Assembly (NCBI RefSeq): GCF_008017455.1
Contig: NZ_VRTY01000024.1
Location: 1 to 64,000 of the forward strand
Direction of reading: 5' to 3'
From: Pontibacter qinzhouensis
GTDB lineage: Bacteria > Bacteroidota > Bacteroidia > Cytophagales > Hymenobacteraceae
Length of the DNA: 64,000 bases
Shown: positions 46,768 through 56,500 of the stretch, one piece after another
Numbering within the stretch: position 1 is the stretch's first letter
Layout: each line of letters opens with the position of its first letter
Translations under genes and position numbers: made by a program
Notes under the pieces: generated by a model
What the model was told of the DNA's origin: nothing
Seen by the model: the letters and a program-made list of their open reading frames with translations, nothing else
Database searches by the model: none

Positions 46768-48663
46768 TTACCAACCCGGATTCTGACCGAATTCCGGATA
46801 CATGTTTACCTCATTGTTCTTTAGTGGCAACCAGTAGTGTTTTTCACTGAACTTGCGTTCCAATATGACCGTCTCTCTTAAGTTGGCTACCTTGTTCTGT
46901 TTAGGGTCCTGGGTATTAAACTCACCTACCCGGTCAAACTCAACCGACTTTTTAAGAGTGTAAGGGCTGTCTATTAACAATAACCAGCGGCGAAGGTCAT
47001 TAAAGCGGTGCCCTTCAAAAGAGAGTTCCACTGCGCGTTCGCGTCTTAATTCAGCCATAAATGCATCTGCTGAACCCAGAAACTTGCCAGCTACCTGACC
47101 TACGCCGGCCCTGTCGCGAAGCACATTAACCGCCTCAACTGCATTCTTACTGTAGCCAGGAGTTTTGCCGGTTGGGGAGCCATATGCCTGCACAGCAGCT
47201 TCTGCATACATAAGGTAGATATCTGCTAAGCGCATGTAGGGAATTTTAATATGCAGGTTATTGCCGTAATCAAAACCACCATCGTACCTGTTAGCCGTTA
47301 TGGGAATAAATTTGTACAGCAGGTATCCGGTACGGCTGCCAGTAGCTACATTCCTGTAATTTCCGCCGGTGTAGAGGTTCGCATATCGGATAGAAGCATC
47401 TGTACCTGCAGGTAAGCTTCCCTGAACTGTTTTTATACCATCGTACACAATGTCATGGTAAAACCGTGGGTCCCGGCCACGCCAAGGATATTCAGGATCG
47501 TAACCAGATTCCGGATCAGCCTTTGTTATATCCTCGATAGGCAACCCGTTTGCCATGCCATAATAGTTTACATAATTAGATGTTGGCAGGAAACTAATTG
47601 TTTCATCGGTTAATAGCGGTGAGGGCTGATACTGCTTACTTGTATTCCAGTTCGATCCGTTTGCACCCCACGTTGGCGCCCGGAAAATGGCTTCCGTGCC
47701 TCCAGGCATCCGCCAGTTCTGCCCTGTGGTATAAAAGTTACTCGAATACTGGGCAAAAGGGACTAATGCGTAAGGAGTTTGTCCGCTCTCAACCAATGTT
47801 AGTAACTCACCGAATGCCTCTGCAGCTTTCTTGCTGAACTCCTGGTCATAGGTCTTGTTTCCTTTCGATACATGATTCATCAGGGGGCTTGCCGCCCAGA
47901 GATAATTCTTCCCTAAATAACCCAGTGCCATAATCTTATTGATGCGTAGGTCATTCTTGCCGAGTGTCCTTCTGCCTGCAGTGGTATTGTCCCAGTTAGT
48001 AGGCAGTAACTCTGCAGCTTCTTTAAAATCCTTAGCCGCTCTTTCTGCGCATTCCTGATAACTAAGCCGGGCCAGTCTTAAAGGCTGATCGGAAGGGAGT
48101 ACATAATCTATGTAAGGTAGCCCTCCAAAATACTGCATGAACTGAAAATGGAACCAGGCCCTGAAGAATAGCAGCTGTCCTTTAATAAGCTTTTTCTCTT
48201 CTTCGGTGGCATCTGTCATTTTATCGAGGTTCTCGAGGCCAATATTGGCTTTGCGTATGCCATACCAGCCGAGCGGCCACAGTCTTCTATGCATCCGGTC
48301 ATTTGATGTTGTAGTGGCATTTCCGCCACCATCCATCCATCCGGCGCCCCAGCCATCGTGCTGCCGCTGCCATCCCCAAAAATCTCCGTTCTCTATTTTA
48401 ACTATAAAATGGAAAGTCTGGGAGGTAGACTGAATTTCGTCGTCTCCCCAGTTCCAGGAGTTGGTCCAGTAGGCATTGGTAAAGTCAGGAACGCAGTGGT
48501 AAAGCTCTTCCGTAAAACCCTGAAAATTAACAAAGTTCCGAAAGGCATCGTCTTGAGACACAACAGAATCAGGTGTTCTTTCCAGGTAATCTTCGCAAGA
48601 GGCAAATAAGATTAAACTCAGAGCAAAACTTCCTCTTACAATATATTTCAAAAACTTCTTCAT
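46768..48663 (-). CDS. xusB: SusD-family outer-membrane glycan-binding lipoprotein (first pair)
   Basis: The 631-residue lipoprotein has lipobox ILFASC. Typical SusD elements are LIKGQLLFFRAWFHFQFMQY, YMRLADIYLMYAEAAVQAYG, VLRDRAGVGQV and ELRRERAVELSFEGHRFNDL. An aromatic-rich stretch at about 65-120 (TNSWNWGDDE, FWGWQRQHDGWGAGW) may be part of the sugar-binding face; that is an inference. It lies 12 bp downstream of the first SusC gene and 42 bp before the second SusC gene, so all are probably one transcript. Confidence 0.95.
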   Translation of the reverse strand: MKKFLKYIVRGSFALSLILFASCEDYLERTPDSVVSQDDAFRNFVNFQGFTEELYHCVPDFTNAYWTNSWNWGDDEIQSTSQTFHFIVKIENGDFWGWQRQHDGWGAGWMDGGGNATTTSNDRMHRRLWPLGWYGIRKANIGLENLDKMTDATEEEKKLIKGQLLFFRAWFHFQFMQYFGGLPYIDYVLPSDQPLRLARLSYQECAERAAKDFKEAAELLPTNWDNTTAGRRTLGKNDLRINKIMALGYLGKNYLWAASPLMNHVSKGNKTYDQEFSKKAAEAFGELLTLVESGQTPYALVPFAQYSSNFYTTGQNWRMPGGTEAIFRAPTWGANGSNWNTSKQYQPSPLLTDETISFLPTSNYVNYYGMANGLPIEDITKADPESGYDPEYPWRGRDPRFYHDIVYDGIKTVQGSLPAGTDASIRYANLYTGGNYRNVATGSRTGYLLYKFIPITANRYDGGFDYGNNLHIKIPYMRLADIYLMYAEAAVQAYGSPTGKTPGYSKNAVEAVNVLRDRAGVGQVAGKFLGSADAFMAELRRERAVELSFEGHRFNDLRRWLLLIDSPYTLKKSVEFDRVGEFNTQDPKQNKVANLRETVILERKFSEKHYWLPLKNNEVNMYPEFGQNPGW

Positions 48664-48674
48664 GATAGTTTAAT

Positions 48675-51600
48675 TTAGAAAGTAATGTTAGCGCCCAGGT
48701 TGTACCTTTTAACAGTTGGGTAAGCTCCCTGAGAAGCCCATCCTGTTCCTGCAAAATTAGATTCTCTATCGTCAGGCATCTTTGTCCATAAGAGCAGGTT
48801 ATTGCCGTTCAGGAAAATCCTCATATTGCTCACTCCTAAGCTTTTTACAAATTTGGATTCCAGGGTATAGGCGAGCTCCAGGTTTTTCAGACGGATATAG
48901 GACCCATCGAACATATATTGATTTCCTCTGTAATAACTGGCTGGCGTAGAGATCCAGCGTGGCAGCGGGGTATCGGCATTCATATTGTCTTTAGACCAGT
49001 AGCTACCTTCGTCGTACACCACGTTATTCTGGGATCCGAAGCTACCGAATACCACCTGCCGCGTTACGTTATTTACACCGTAGAACTGGACAAAGCCACT
49101 AAAGCCTTTCCACTCAAAGCCTAGTGTAGTGTTATAAGTGTTTTCGGGGTTTCCGGAAAATCCATAGGGAATATTGTCTTGTGCGTCAATCACACCGTTA
49201 CCATCAAAGTCTATGATATGGTAATTCCCAGGTATCTTCTGACCATCGTTCTGGTTATGGATAGTACTTGCGTACAGCTCATCCCAGGTATTATAATAAC
49301 TGTGGTTTACATGAGAAAAAGCCTGCCCAATTCGTTTTTCTTCTCTTTTCTGATAGTCGGGAAGCAATTGCGGGTCGTCAGCATAAATCACTTTGTTTCT
49401 GGCATGCGTCATGTTTATGTTAGACCACAGGCGCAATCCATTTCCGAACCTATAATTCAGGTTTAATTCATACTCAAAACCCTGGTTTTGTACTTCCCCA
49501 AGGTTGGCTGTCGGGGCTTGTGTACCGTAGTAAGACGGTATGGCGCGGCTGCCACCAGGTAATAAAATCTCCTTGCGCCTGTCGTTGAAGTAATCTACGC
49601 TACCCTTTACAAAGCCTTTTAAAAACTCAAATTCTATCCCTACGTTTCCTTTTGTCACCGTTTCCCAATGAACATCCGGGTTTCCTACATCGGTTTCTCT
49701 ATACCAGGTATAGGGGCTTAGTTCTCCGCCCTCCCCAATTACACCCAACTGAGCGCGTCCTGCATAAGCCCAGTTCGTCATAAAGAGCCATCGCCCCTGC
49801 ACATTGTCATCCCCGATCTGCCCGTAGTTGGCCCTGATTTTCAGGTAGTCCAGGAAGGAGATGTCTTTCATGAAATTCTCATTGGAGATCATCCAGCCGA
49901 TGCCACCTGATTGGAAGAAGGCAAAACGGTTCTCTTTGCTGAATTTCTCCGAGCCTGTGTAGGCCCCGTTGTACTCAAACATATACCTGCCGTCGTAATT
50001 GTAGGTAGCACGATACACCCAGTCCTCCCGAACACGTGGAACTTCGCTACCGGTAGCATATTCGTTGCGGTTAACCAGGCCCATGGATGTGATGTTGTGT
50101 TTCTGCCCGATTGTAGTGGCATAACTAAGCTGAGCCTGGTAGAAAAGCCTGCGTTGTGAGTATCTGTTATCAACAGCGCCGGCAGTAGTGGTCCAGGCTA
50201 CCGGCTCCTGAAAATCAAACCTATTATTGGTGTCAAAAGCTTCCCTGTAATACACCTGGCCTGTGGCAGGATCGATCCACTTTTGCTGGGTAGCATTGTT
50301 AGCGTCGTTAATTCCTCGGTTGGCTTCTACAAATGTATTATCGAAGGCAAGAGTACCGGCAAGCTTGAGGCCTTTAGTAATAACATCCAGGTTCTGCTCC
50401 AGGGTAAAATCTGTATTAAGGCGTGCCGTTGTGGTAATTCTGGTTCCAGTGGTAGCCATTACCCGCATAGAGTTTTCTGCTCTACTGGCAATAGGCGCAT
50501 AATAACCCCAGGAACCATCTGAATATCTTGGATAAAATACGTCGGGCGCATTGTTGTAGGCAGCAATCCATGCATTATATTCATTCACCTCTATTCTTGG
50601 CCTTTGCTGCACTCCGTAAGAACCGGAAAGATTACTTTTTAAAACAGTGGTGGGCGTTAACCGGAAGTCCAGGTTGCTCCTAACGTTCATGCGATTAAAG
50701 CCATAACCACCCTGATACCCTCTGTTATTGTCGTTAACTTTAAAAAGGTCGTTTTCCTGCAGATAGTCTAAACTGGTGAAGTACTTTACGAGTTTGGTTC
50801 CTCCGCTTACATTGAGGCTGGCATTATAAGACATGGCGTAGTCCTTAAACAACTCATTTTGCCAGTCTATATTCGGATATCGCTCCAGTTCTTCGGCATT
50901 GGCCGGGTTCCGGTATTTTTCGATTACTGCCTGTGGCACATAGTTTGCCCAGGATTCCGGCCTCAAAGATAGCTCGTTCTCTATTACCCTATTTCGGACC
51001 TGGTACGTGTCATACGCATCGGCCTTACCTGGCAATCTGGAAGGTGACTTTAAAGTGCTTTGCACCCTGGCCCTGATCAGGGCTTTGCCTTCGCTACCTC
51101 TTTTGGTGGTGATCAGGATTACGCCATTGGCTCCTCTTACCCCATATACAGCAGTAGCCGAGGCATCTTTGAGCACAGACACAGACTCAACCGAACTGAT
51201 GTCTACACTATTCATCGGGCGTTCAATGCCATCCACCAGAATGAGCGGCGATGCGTTATTCCAGGTGCTGCTACCACGAATCAGAATCTGGGGATCTTCC
51301 TCACCAGGCATGCCGCTACTCGCCATGGTAACCACACCCGGCACGTTGCCTGTTAAGGCTGCTCCAATACTTTGTACCCCACCGGCCCGTTCCAGAACCT
51401 CCCCTTTAGTTTGAGATATAGCGGCAATAACGCTTTCTTTCTTCTGTTCGCCGTACCCAACTACTACAACTTCACTCAACGTTCTGGAGTCAGCCATCAG
51501 AGTTACGTTAATCACACGCTGAGTTCCAACAACTACTTCTTGTGTTATATAACCAATATAACTAAAGGCCAGTATCGATTCCGAGGACGGCACCTCTAAT

Positions 51601-51908
51601 GTAAAGTTACCATCTATATCAGTAGCCGTCCCCGCACTAGCTCCTTTTACATACACACTTACACCAGGAACACCCTGCTTTTCATCATTTAATATTACTT
51701 TGCCTGTAACTGTCCTGCTTTGTTGTGGAGTGGTCTGTTCATTGGCTGCTACCACCAATTCATCAGCAAACAGGTAAACATGATCATTGCTGTTTAGTCG
51801 GAAAGTGCTTTCAGATGCCCATGATACTCCAACTAAAAAACATTGAACAGAAACCCCAATAAAGGCATATTTGACCATATGCAGGTTTTGTCGTAGTAAT
51901 TTTTTCAT
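48675..51908 (-). CDS. xusA: SusC-family TonB-dependent outer-membrane transporter (first pair)
   Basis: This 1077-residue protein is counted from ATG 51908, chosen because it starts MKKLLRQNLHMVKYAFIGVS with a proper signal peptide; the frame is open 16 codons upstream. A carboxypeptidase-like domain (about 65-150, TVTGKVILNDEKQGVPGVSV) is followed by the SusC plug with VVVVGYGEQKKESVIAAIS, PLILVDGIERPM and YGVRGANGVILITTKRG, then the barrel ending KRYNLGANITF. It is the first gene of the xusABCDE-xyn10C core order and would import xylo-oligosaccharides. Its best promoter (B) is about 815 nt upstream, leaving a very long leader. Confidence 0.96.
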   Translation of the reverse strand: MKKLLRQNLHMVKYAFIGVSVQCFLVGVSWASESTFRLNSNDHVYLFADELVVAANEQTTPQQSRTVTGKVILNDEKQGVPGVSVYVKGASAGTATDIDGNFTLEVPSSESILAFSYIGYITQEVVVGTQRVINVTLMADSRTLSEVVVVGYGEQKKESVIAAISQTKGEVLERAGGVQSIGAALTGNVPGVVTMASSGMPGEEDPQILIRGSSTWNNASPLILVDGIERPMNSVDISSVESVSVLKDASATAVYGVRGANGVILITTKRGSEGKALIRARVQSTLKSPSRLPGKADAYDTYQVRNRVIENELSLRPESWANYVPQAVIEKYRNPANAEELERYPNIDWQNELFKDYAMSYNASLNVSGGTKLVKYFTSLDYLQENDLFKVNDNNRGYQGGYGFNRMNVRSNLDFRLTPTTVLKSNLSGSYGVQQRPRIEVNEYNAWIAAYNNAPDVFYPRYSDGSWGYYAPIASRAENSMRVMATTGTRITTTARLNTDFTLEQNLDVITKGLKLAGTLAFDNTFVEANRGINDANNATQQKWIDPATGQVYYREAFDTNNRFDFQEPVAWTTTAGAVDNRYSQRRLFYQAQLSYATTIGQKHNITSMGLVNRNEYATGSEVPRVREDWVYRATYNYDGRYMFEYNGAYTGSEKFSKENRFAFFQSGGIGWMISNENFMKDISFLDYLKIRANYGQIGDDNVQGRWLFMTNWAYAGRAQLGVIGEGGELSPYTWYRETDVGNPDVHWETVTKGNVGIEFEFLKGFVKGSVDYFNDRRKEILLPGGSRAIPSYYGTQAPTANLGEVQNQGFEYELNLNYRFGNGLRLWSNINMTHARNKVIYADDPQLLPDYQKREEKRIGQAFSHVNHSYYNTWDELYASTIHNQNDGQKIPGNYHIIDFDGNGVIDAQDNIPYGFSGNPENTYNTTLGFEWKGFSGFVQFYGVNNVTRQVVFGSFGSQNNVVYDEGSYWSKDNMNADTPLPRWISTPASYYRGNQYMFDGSYIRLKNLELAYTLESKFVKSLGVSNMRIFLNGNNLLLWTKMPDDRESNFAGTGWASQGAYPTVKRYNLGANITF

Positions 51909-52723
51909 ATAATCATTTTTTATTTTAACTACTTGAATGGTCCTTTTAATTAACAAACACCACTAACTGAAAATCAATTAGTTAACCAACAAAATCATCT
52001 AAGGCAGCACTAATACGTTATTCCCGATTTATTCTAACTAGTATCGATTCCCATGTTCACGGTAATTTGGTTTGATGGAATTTTTACTTCATTTCACCTT
52101 TTCTAAAAGTTGCTTTGTGACGTACATCGCTATATCGTCGCTGGCAAAGCCGAAGGAGCCACTCTGTTCTAAGCCATATATTAACTTTTACCTTTTAGCA
52201 CACGGTGTCTTTATTTTAAGCGCCTTTAGCTCAACACACCCGTTGTTATATACTATTCTGGCTGTTTAAGCTAAAATCAGACTTGTTTCAAAAAGCTAGT
52301 TAAAACAACATATAATCCTATTCATTTTTCATGGACGTTATGTAAGCAAGTATCTCCGTTAAGTATTTAATTCTTAATTGAAGAATAGGTCCTGACTGGT
52401 AATCGTATCCAGTTGTTTACTCTATATATTGAGCCTGTCTTGCACTGGATTTAATCCGGCCTACTTAGCCTTGCAGCAAAGGTTTAAATTGGCTGTAACC
52501 AACCTTTACATCTGATCATCCCGCTTTCAAATCAACTAAAATTGCCTGCTGAAAAAATTATTTAATGAGCCTGTATCTATCTTCTCTATTCAGAAAGCCT
52601 CCTGTTTAAGACTGCTTGTAGCGGCTAACACTTCTTTTTATGGCTACACACGCGAGCTATTGCTTGGCATGGCGAATAAGCCATTATTCTTATAATAAAA
52701 CACTTAACACCTTAATGACTTAA
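51909..52723 (-). other. Long non-coding leader region of the xus operon
   Basis: This is about 815 bp between promoter B and the SusC start with no credible ORF on either strand; open frames there are short and without recognisable content. It is AT-rich, with small hairpins such as AACTAA/TTAGTT near 51965-51985. Either the operon has an exceptionally long 5' UTR or a second promoter closer to the gene is present. I could not identify one. Confidence 0.5.
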
Positions 52724-52857
52724 CAAACATTAGTTTCTTTATCCAGAAGCAAATATATTCTATCAAAGGAAACGGCGAACAAATTCATGTTACACACCTT
52801 TCGTGTTATGTTACATCCACAAAAAACAATGTTACACATGTTTGTTCCACTGTAACA
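52724..52857 (-). promoter_or_regulatory. Promoter B with four-box 21-bp-spaced HTCS operator candidate
   Basis: Heptamers TGTTACA, TGTTACA, TGTTACA and TGTAACA start at 52788, 52809, 52830 and 52851, exactly 21 bp apart (two helical turns). On the minus strand TTTG (52753-52750) lies 35 bp beyond the first box, followed by a 19-nt spacer and ATGTTTG (52730-52724). The box spacing, box-to-promoter distance and promoter spacing are all identical to promoter A. TATG followed by YCCGWATT next to the last box is also shared. The adjacent divergent HTCS gene is the obvious candidate regulator. Confidence 0.8.
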
Positions 52858-53030
52858 TTATGCCCGAATTATACTGGAAAGACAGTTTTTACACCTAAAG
52901 AATATCGATTTAGAAATAAGATGGGCTAAACAAACTGGTAACAAATGTATTACTCTGTAGAGGGCGTGTAATAGCCTGTAAGAACATTTCAGCCTATGTA
53001 CACTTATGTAACACAGGGGCTGGCATGATA

Positions 53031-53061
53031 AATTATTCTAATGAAAACGTACCTCCTGAAG
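53031..53061 (+). repeat. 57-bp dispersed element, copy 14 (partial)
   Basis: AATTATTCTAATGAAAAC is followed by CCTCCTGAAG; the CAAGGGT half is not recognisable. It forms an inverted pair with copy 15: 21 bp (53029-53049) are perfectly repeated in inverse at 53285-53305. Confidence 0.65.
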
Positions 53062-53270
53062 TTCTCCTGCTCCTGATGCAGCCATGACACAAACTGCTGA
53101 GGTTATAAAGGCTCAACAAGTGGCTATGCTAAAGCTTCTGCTGTTGCCTCTCGCTACCAAGATCCTTTCAGGAGGACAAAACCGGGTGGCGGAAATAGAA
53201 ACAATTCCTTCCTGGCGCTGCATAAAGCTTACAATGTGTGTTTGTGTACAGCAGCAGTAGTAGTATAAAA

Positions 53271-53303
53271 TACTGCTGGAGGGGCGTTTTCATTAGAATA
53301 ATT
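53271..53303 (-). repeat. 57-bp dispersed element, copy 15 (partial)
   Basis: On the minus strand AATTATTCTAATGAAAAC is followed by GCCCCTCCAGCAG; the other end is missing. It is the inverted partner of copy 14, lying upstream of the HTCS gene. The rest of 52858-53582 holds no gene. Confidence 0.65.
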
Positions 53304-53582
53304 TACCTGAAGCCAACAAAGAACTGTTAACTAACAATAGTTTTTATTTGAGCCAACATTTATATTGAATTTAGCTACGATAGTGCTAATTTTATTGCAG
53401 GAATTTGTTTACAACCTGTATTATAACAGTAAACTGTTTAGAATTCATTTTTTACAATTGCCTGGTTATTTTAATTTTAGTAGACAAACTAAACCTGACA
53501 ACCGGATGTTGACATAGTTAATAAGTCCTGAACAGAGTTTTTATAATCGGTTAAGTCTCCTGCACCTAATAAATATTTTGCA

Positions 53583-56500
53583 TTGAAAAAATTTTACAAG
53601 CTTTTTTTGCTGTTCTTCTGGATATCTAGTTTTGCCTGCGCACAGTCCGGGAAACTGTTTTCTGTGGATATGGAGCTCTCTAACAGCCTCATTTACCAGG
53701 TGTACCAGGATAGTAAGCAGATTATTTGGGTTGCCACTGAAGATGGCCTGAACCGGTACGATGGCTCTAAGTTCACTATTTATAAACACGATCAGCGAAA
53801 CCCACAATCTATACTGAGCAACTACGTACGCCTCCTGTTCGAAGACAAAAAAGGGCATCTATTGGTAGGGTATTTTAATGGTTTGCAGTTATACGATCAT
53901 GCTACGGATTCATTTAAGCAAATACGGCTTTTACAGGGTAGCAACGATAACCATGATGCTCATGTACTCAGCATAATTGAACGGAAAAATGGAGAGATCC
54001 TGATTGGGACTGCTGGCTTTGGAGTGTTTTCGCTACGATTTGAGGGGAGCGAACCTAAAGTGCAACAAATACAACAACAGGTTCCAGCCTATTTTATCGA
54101 CAACCTTTTTGAGGACAAATATCAGCATCTTTGGGTATCCACCCAAGACAAAGGCCTCTTCCGGATTGGCAACGATGGTAAAATAAAGTACTTCCTCGCC
54201 TCCAAGGAATTGCCCAGAAACACAGTTGCCAGTTTTTGCCAGGACAAAGCGGGCAACATGTACCTGGCTAATCTGAGCAATGGGCTTTTTATCCACAATA
54301 AAGCTACCGACGACTTTACCCAGATCCCCTATCCTCCCTCTCCAAATTTAGCCATCAGAACAGTGCACCTAAGCAAAGAGGGTGAGCTGTATCTGGGAAC
54401 CGATGGCGAAGGAGTGAAGATCTATGATCCGAAGAAAAAAATAATTACGGATGGAAATTTTAATGTGGCGACCTTCAATTTCGAAAAATCGAAAGTGCAC
54501 TCCATTCTTCAAGATCATGCCGGGAATCTTTGGTTAGGCATTTACCAAAAGGGCGTAATGCTCCTGCCCGCCAGCGCCAGTAACTTTAAGTACATTGGGT
54601 ATAAATCCATAAACAACAACGTAATCGGCTCTAATGCCATACTCTCTATTTTCGAAGACCATGAGGGCACACGCTGGATTGGTACAGATAGCGACGGCCT
54701 TTACGGAATTGATACGAAGGGTGAACAAAAAGCTCATTTCAGCCATACAGATGATCCCGCCTCTGTTCCCTCCTCCATTATGAGCATTTACGAAGATTCA
54801 GACCAAAACCTTTGGCTGGGTTCGTACTTGCAAGGCTTGGCGAAAGTTAACCGCAAAACAGGAAAATGCGAATTCTTAACTATGGTTCGGGATCAGAACA
54901 ACGATCAGGTAGAGCGAATATTCAGTCTGGTAGAAGACCGGCAAAAGACCCTCTGGATAGGCAGTATGGGAGCCGGCCTTTTCTCTATGGACTTGCAATC
55001 GCAGAAAATCACACAATACGTTGCTCCTTCAGGGTTTAATAATGAGAATGAAAAGAACTTCCTCCATAACCGCTGGATCACCTCCCTCCTGCACACAAGC
55101 AAGAATAAACTTTATATCGGCACCTACGATGGCCTGAGTTGCCTGGACCTGAAAACCAAAAGTTTTGTATCTACGCACGGCACCAATAATTTGCTGCACG
55201 GCAATATTGTATACTCCTTGCACGAAGACCAAGCAGGCAACATCTGGATTGGTACCTCAAAGGGGCTGATGCATTTAGACAGCAAGACAAGTGAGATAAA
55301 GGCCTATACTATGGACGACGGCCTGCCCAGTAATGTTATATGTGCTATTAAAGGAGACGAAGCCGGCAATATTTGGCTTAGCACGAACTACGGCATCACC
55401 AAGTTAAACCCCAAAAGCAAAAGCTTTATCAGTTACTATGCCAACGATGGCTTACAGGGAAATGAATTCAGCAAAGGAGCAGCGTTCGTTAACGGCGAAG
55501 GACAAATCTTCTTTGGCGGGATAAACGGCATTACCTACTTCAACCCTGCTGAAATCCCTGCTATTATCTCCAGTCCCGGAAAAAAGCTGGAAGTTCGCAT
55601 CACAGGCTTTTATCTGCATAACCAGACCGTGATAAAAGGCATGAAATCGGGCATGTTTGAAATTATAGATACCGCTGTAATGGATGCTTCTGACTTCCAC
55701 CTCTCGCACAACGACAACTCCTTCAGCATAGAGCTGTCTGCCATGGCCTTTGCCAATCCGGAGCGGATCACCTACCAGTACTCCCTGCAGGATGGAGATT
55801 GGATTAGCCTTCGCCCGGGAACAAACACTGTTAACTTTACAGATCTGGCTCCCGGCACTTATCGCTATAAGTTTAGGGCAAAAGATTACAGCCATTACTC
55901 TGATATAGAAGAAATTACAGTGCTTATTTCGCCGGCCTGGTATTTTTCTGCCTGGGCTAAATCTGCTTATATGCTATTAGCGGCAATCGTGTTCCTGCTG
56001 GTAGTACAGCAAATACTTCACCGGCAGCGTACACGGCAGAAGATGCGGGAGCACATGCATGCCAAGCAGATTAATGATGCCAAGCTGCAGTTCTTCATTA
56101 ATATCTCCCATGAGATTCGTACTCCTATGACCTTGATCATCAGCCCCCTGAAAAAACTGATGTCGCAGGACAAGGACCGGGAGCGCCAGAAAACTTATGC
56201 CACCATGCATCGGAATTCTGAACGTATTCTGCACCTCATTAACCAACTAATGGATATCCGCAAGATAGACAAGGGACAAATGCAGCTGAAATTCCAGGAA
56301 ACAGAAATCGTTGGTTTTCTAGGAGAGCTGTGTGCTATGTTCGACGAACAGTGCCTTTCTAAAAAAATCGACTTACGTTTTCACCACAAGATAGAGCAGC
56401 TACCGGTCTGGGTAGATCCTAACCATTTCGATAAGGTCATCCTTAATGTGCTGTCTAACGCATTTAAATTTACGCCCGAAAACGGCAAAATCGACATTTA

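Noticed and set aside
52072-52269. 65-codon plus-strand ORF in the xus leader
   Set aside because: Its composition is not protein-like for this genome, there is no ribosome-binding context, and it is opposite to the operon direction.
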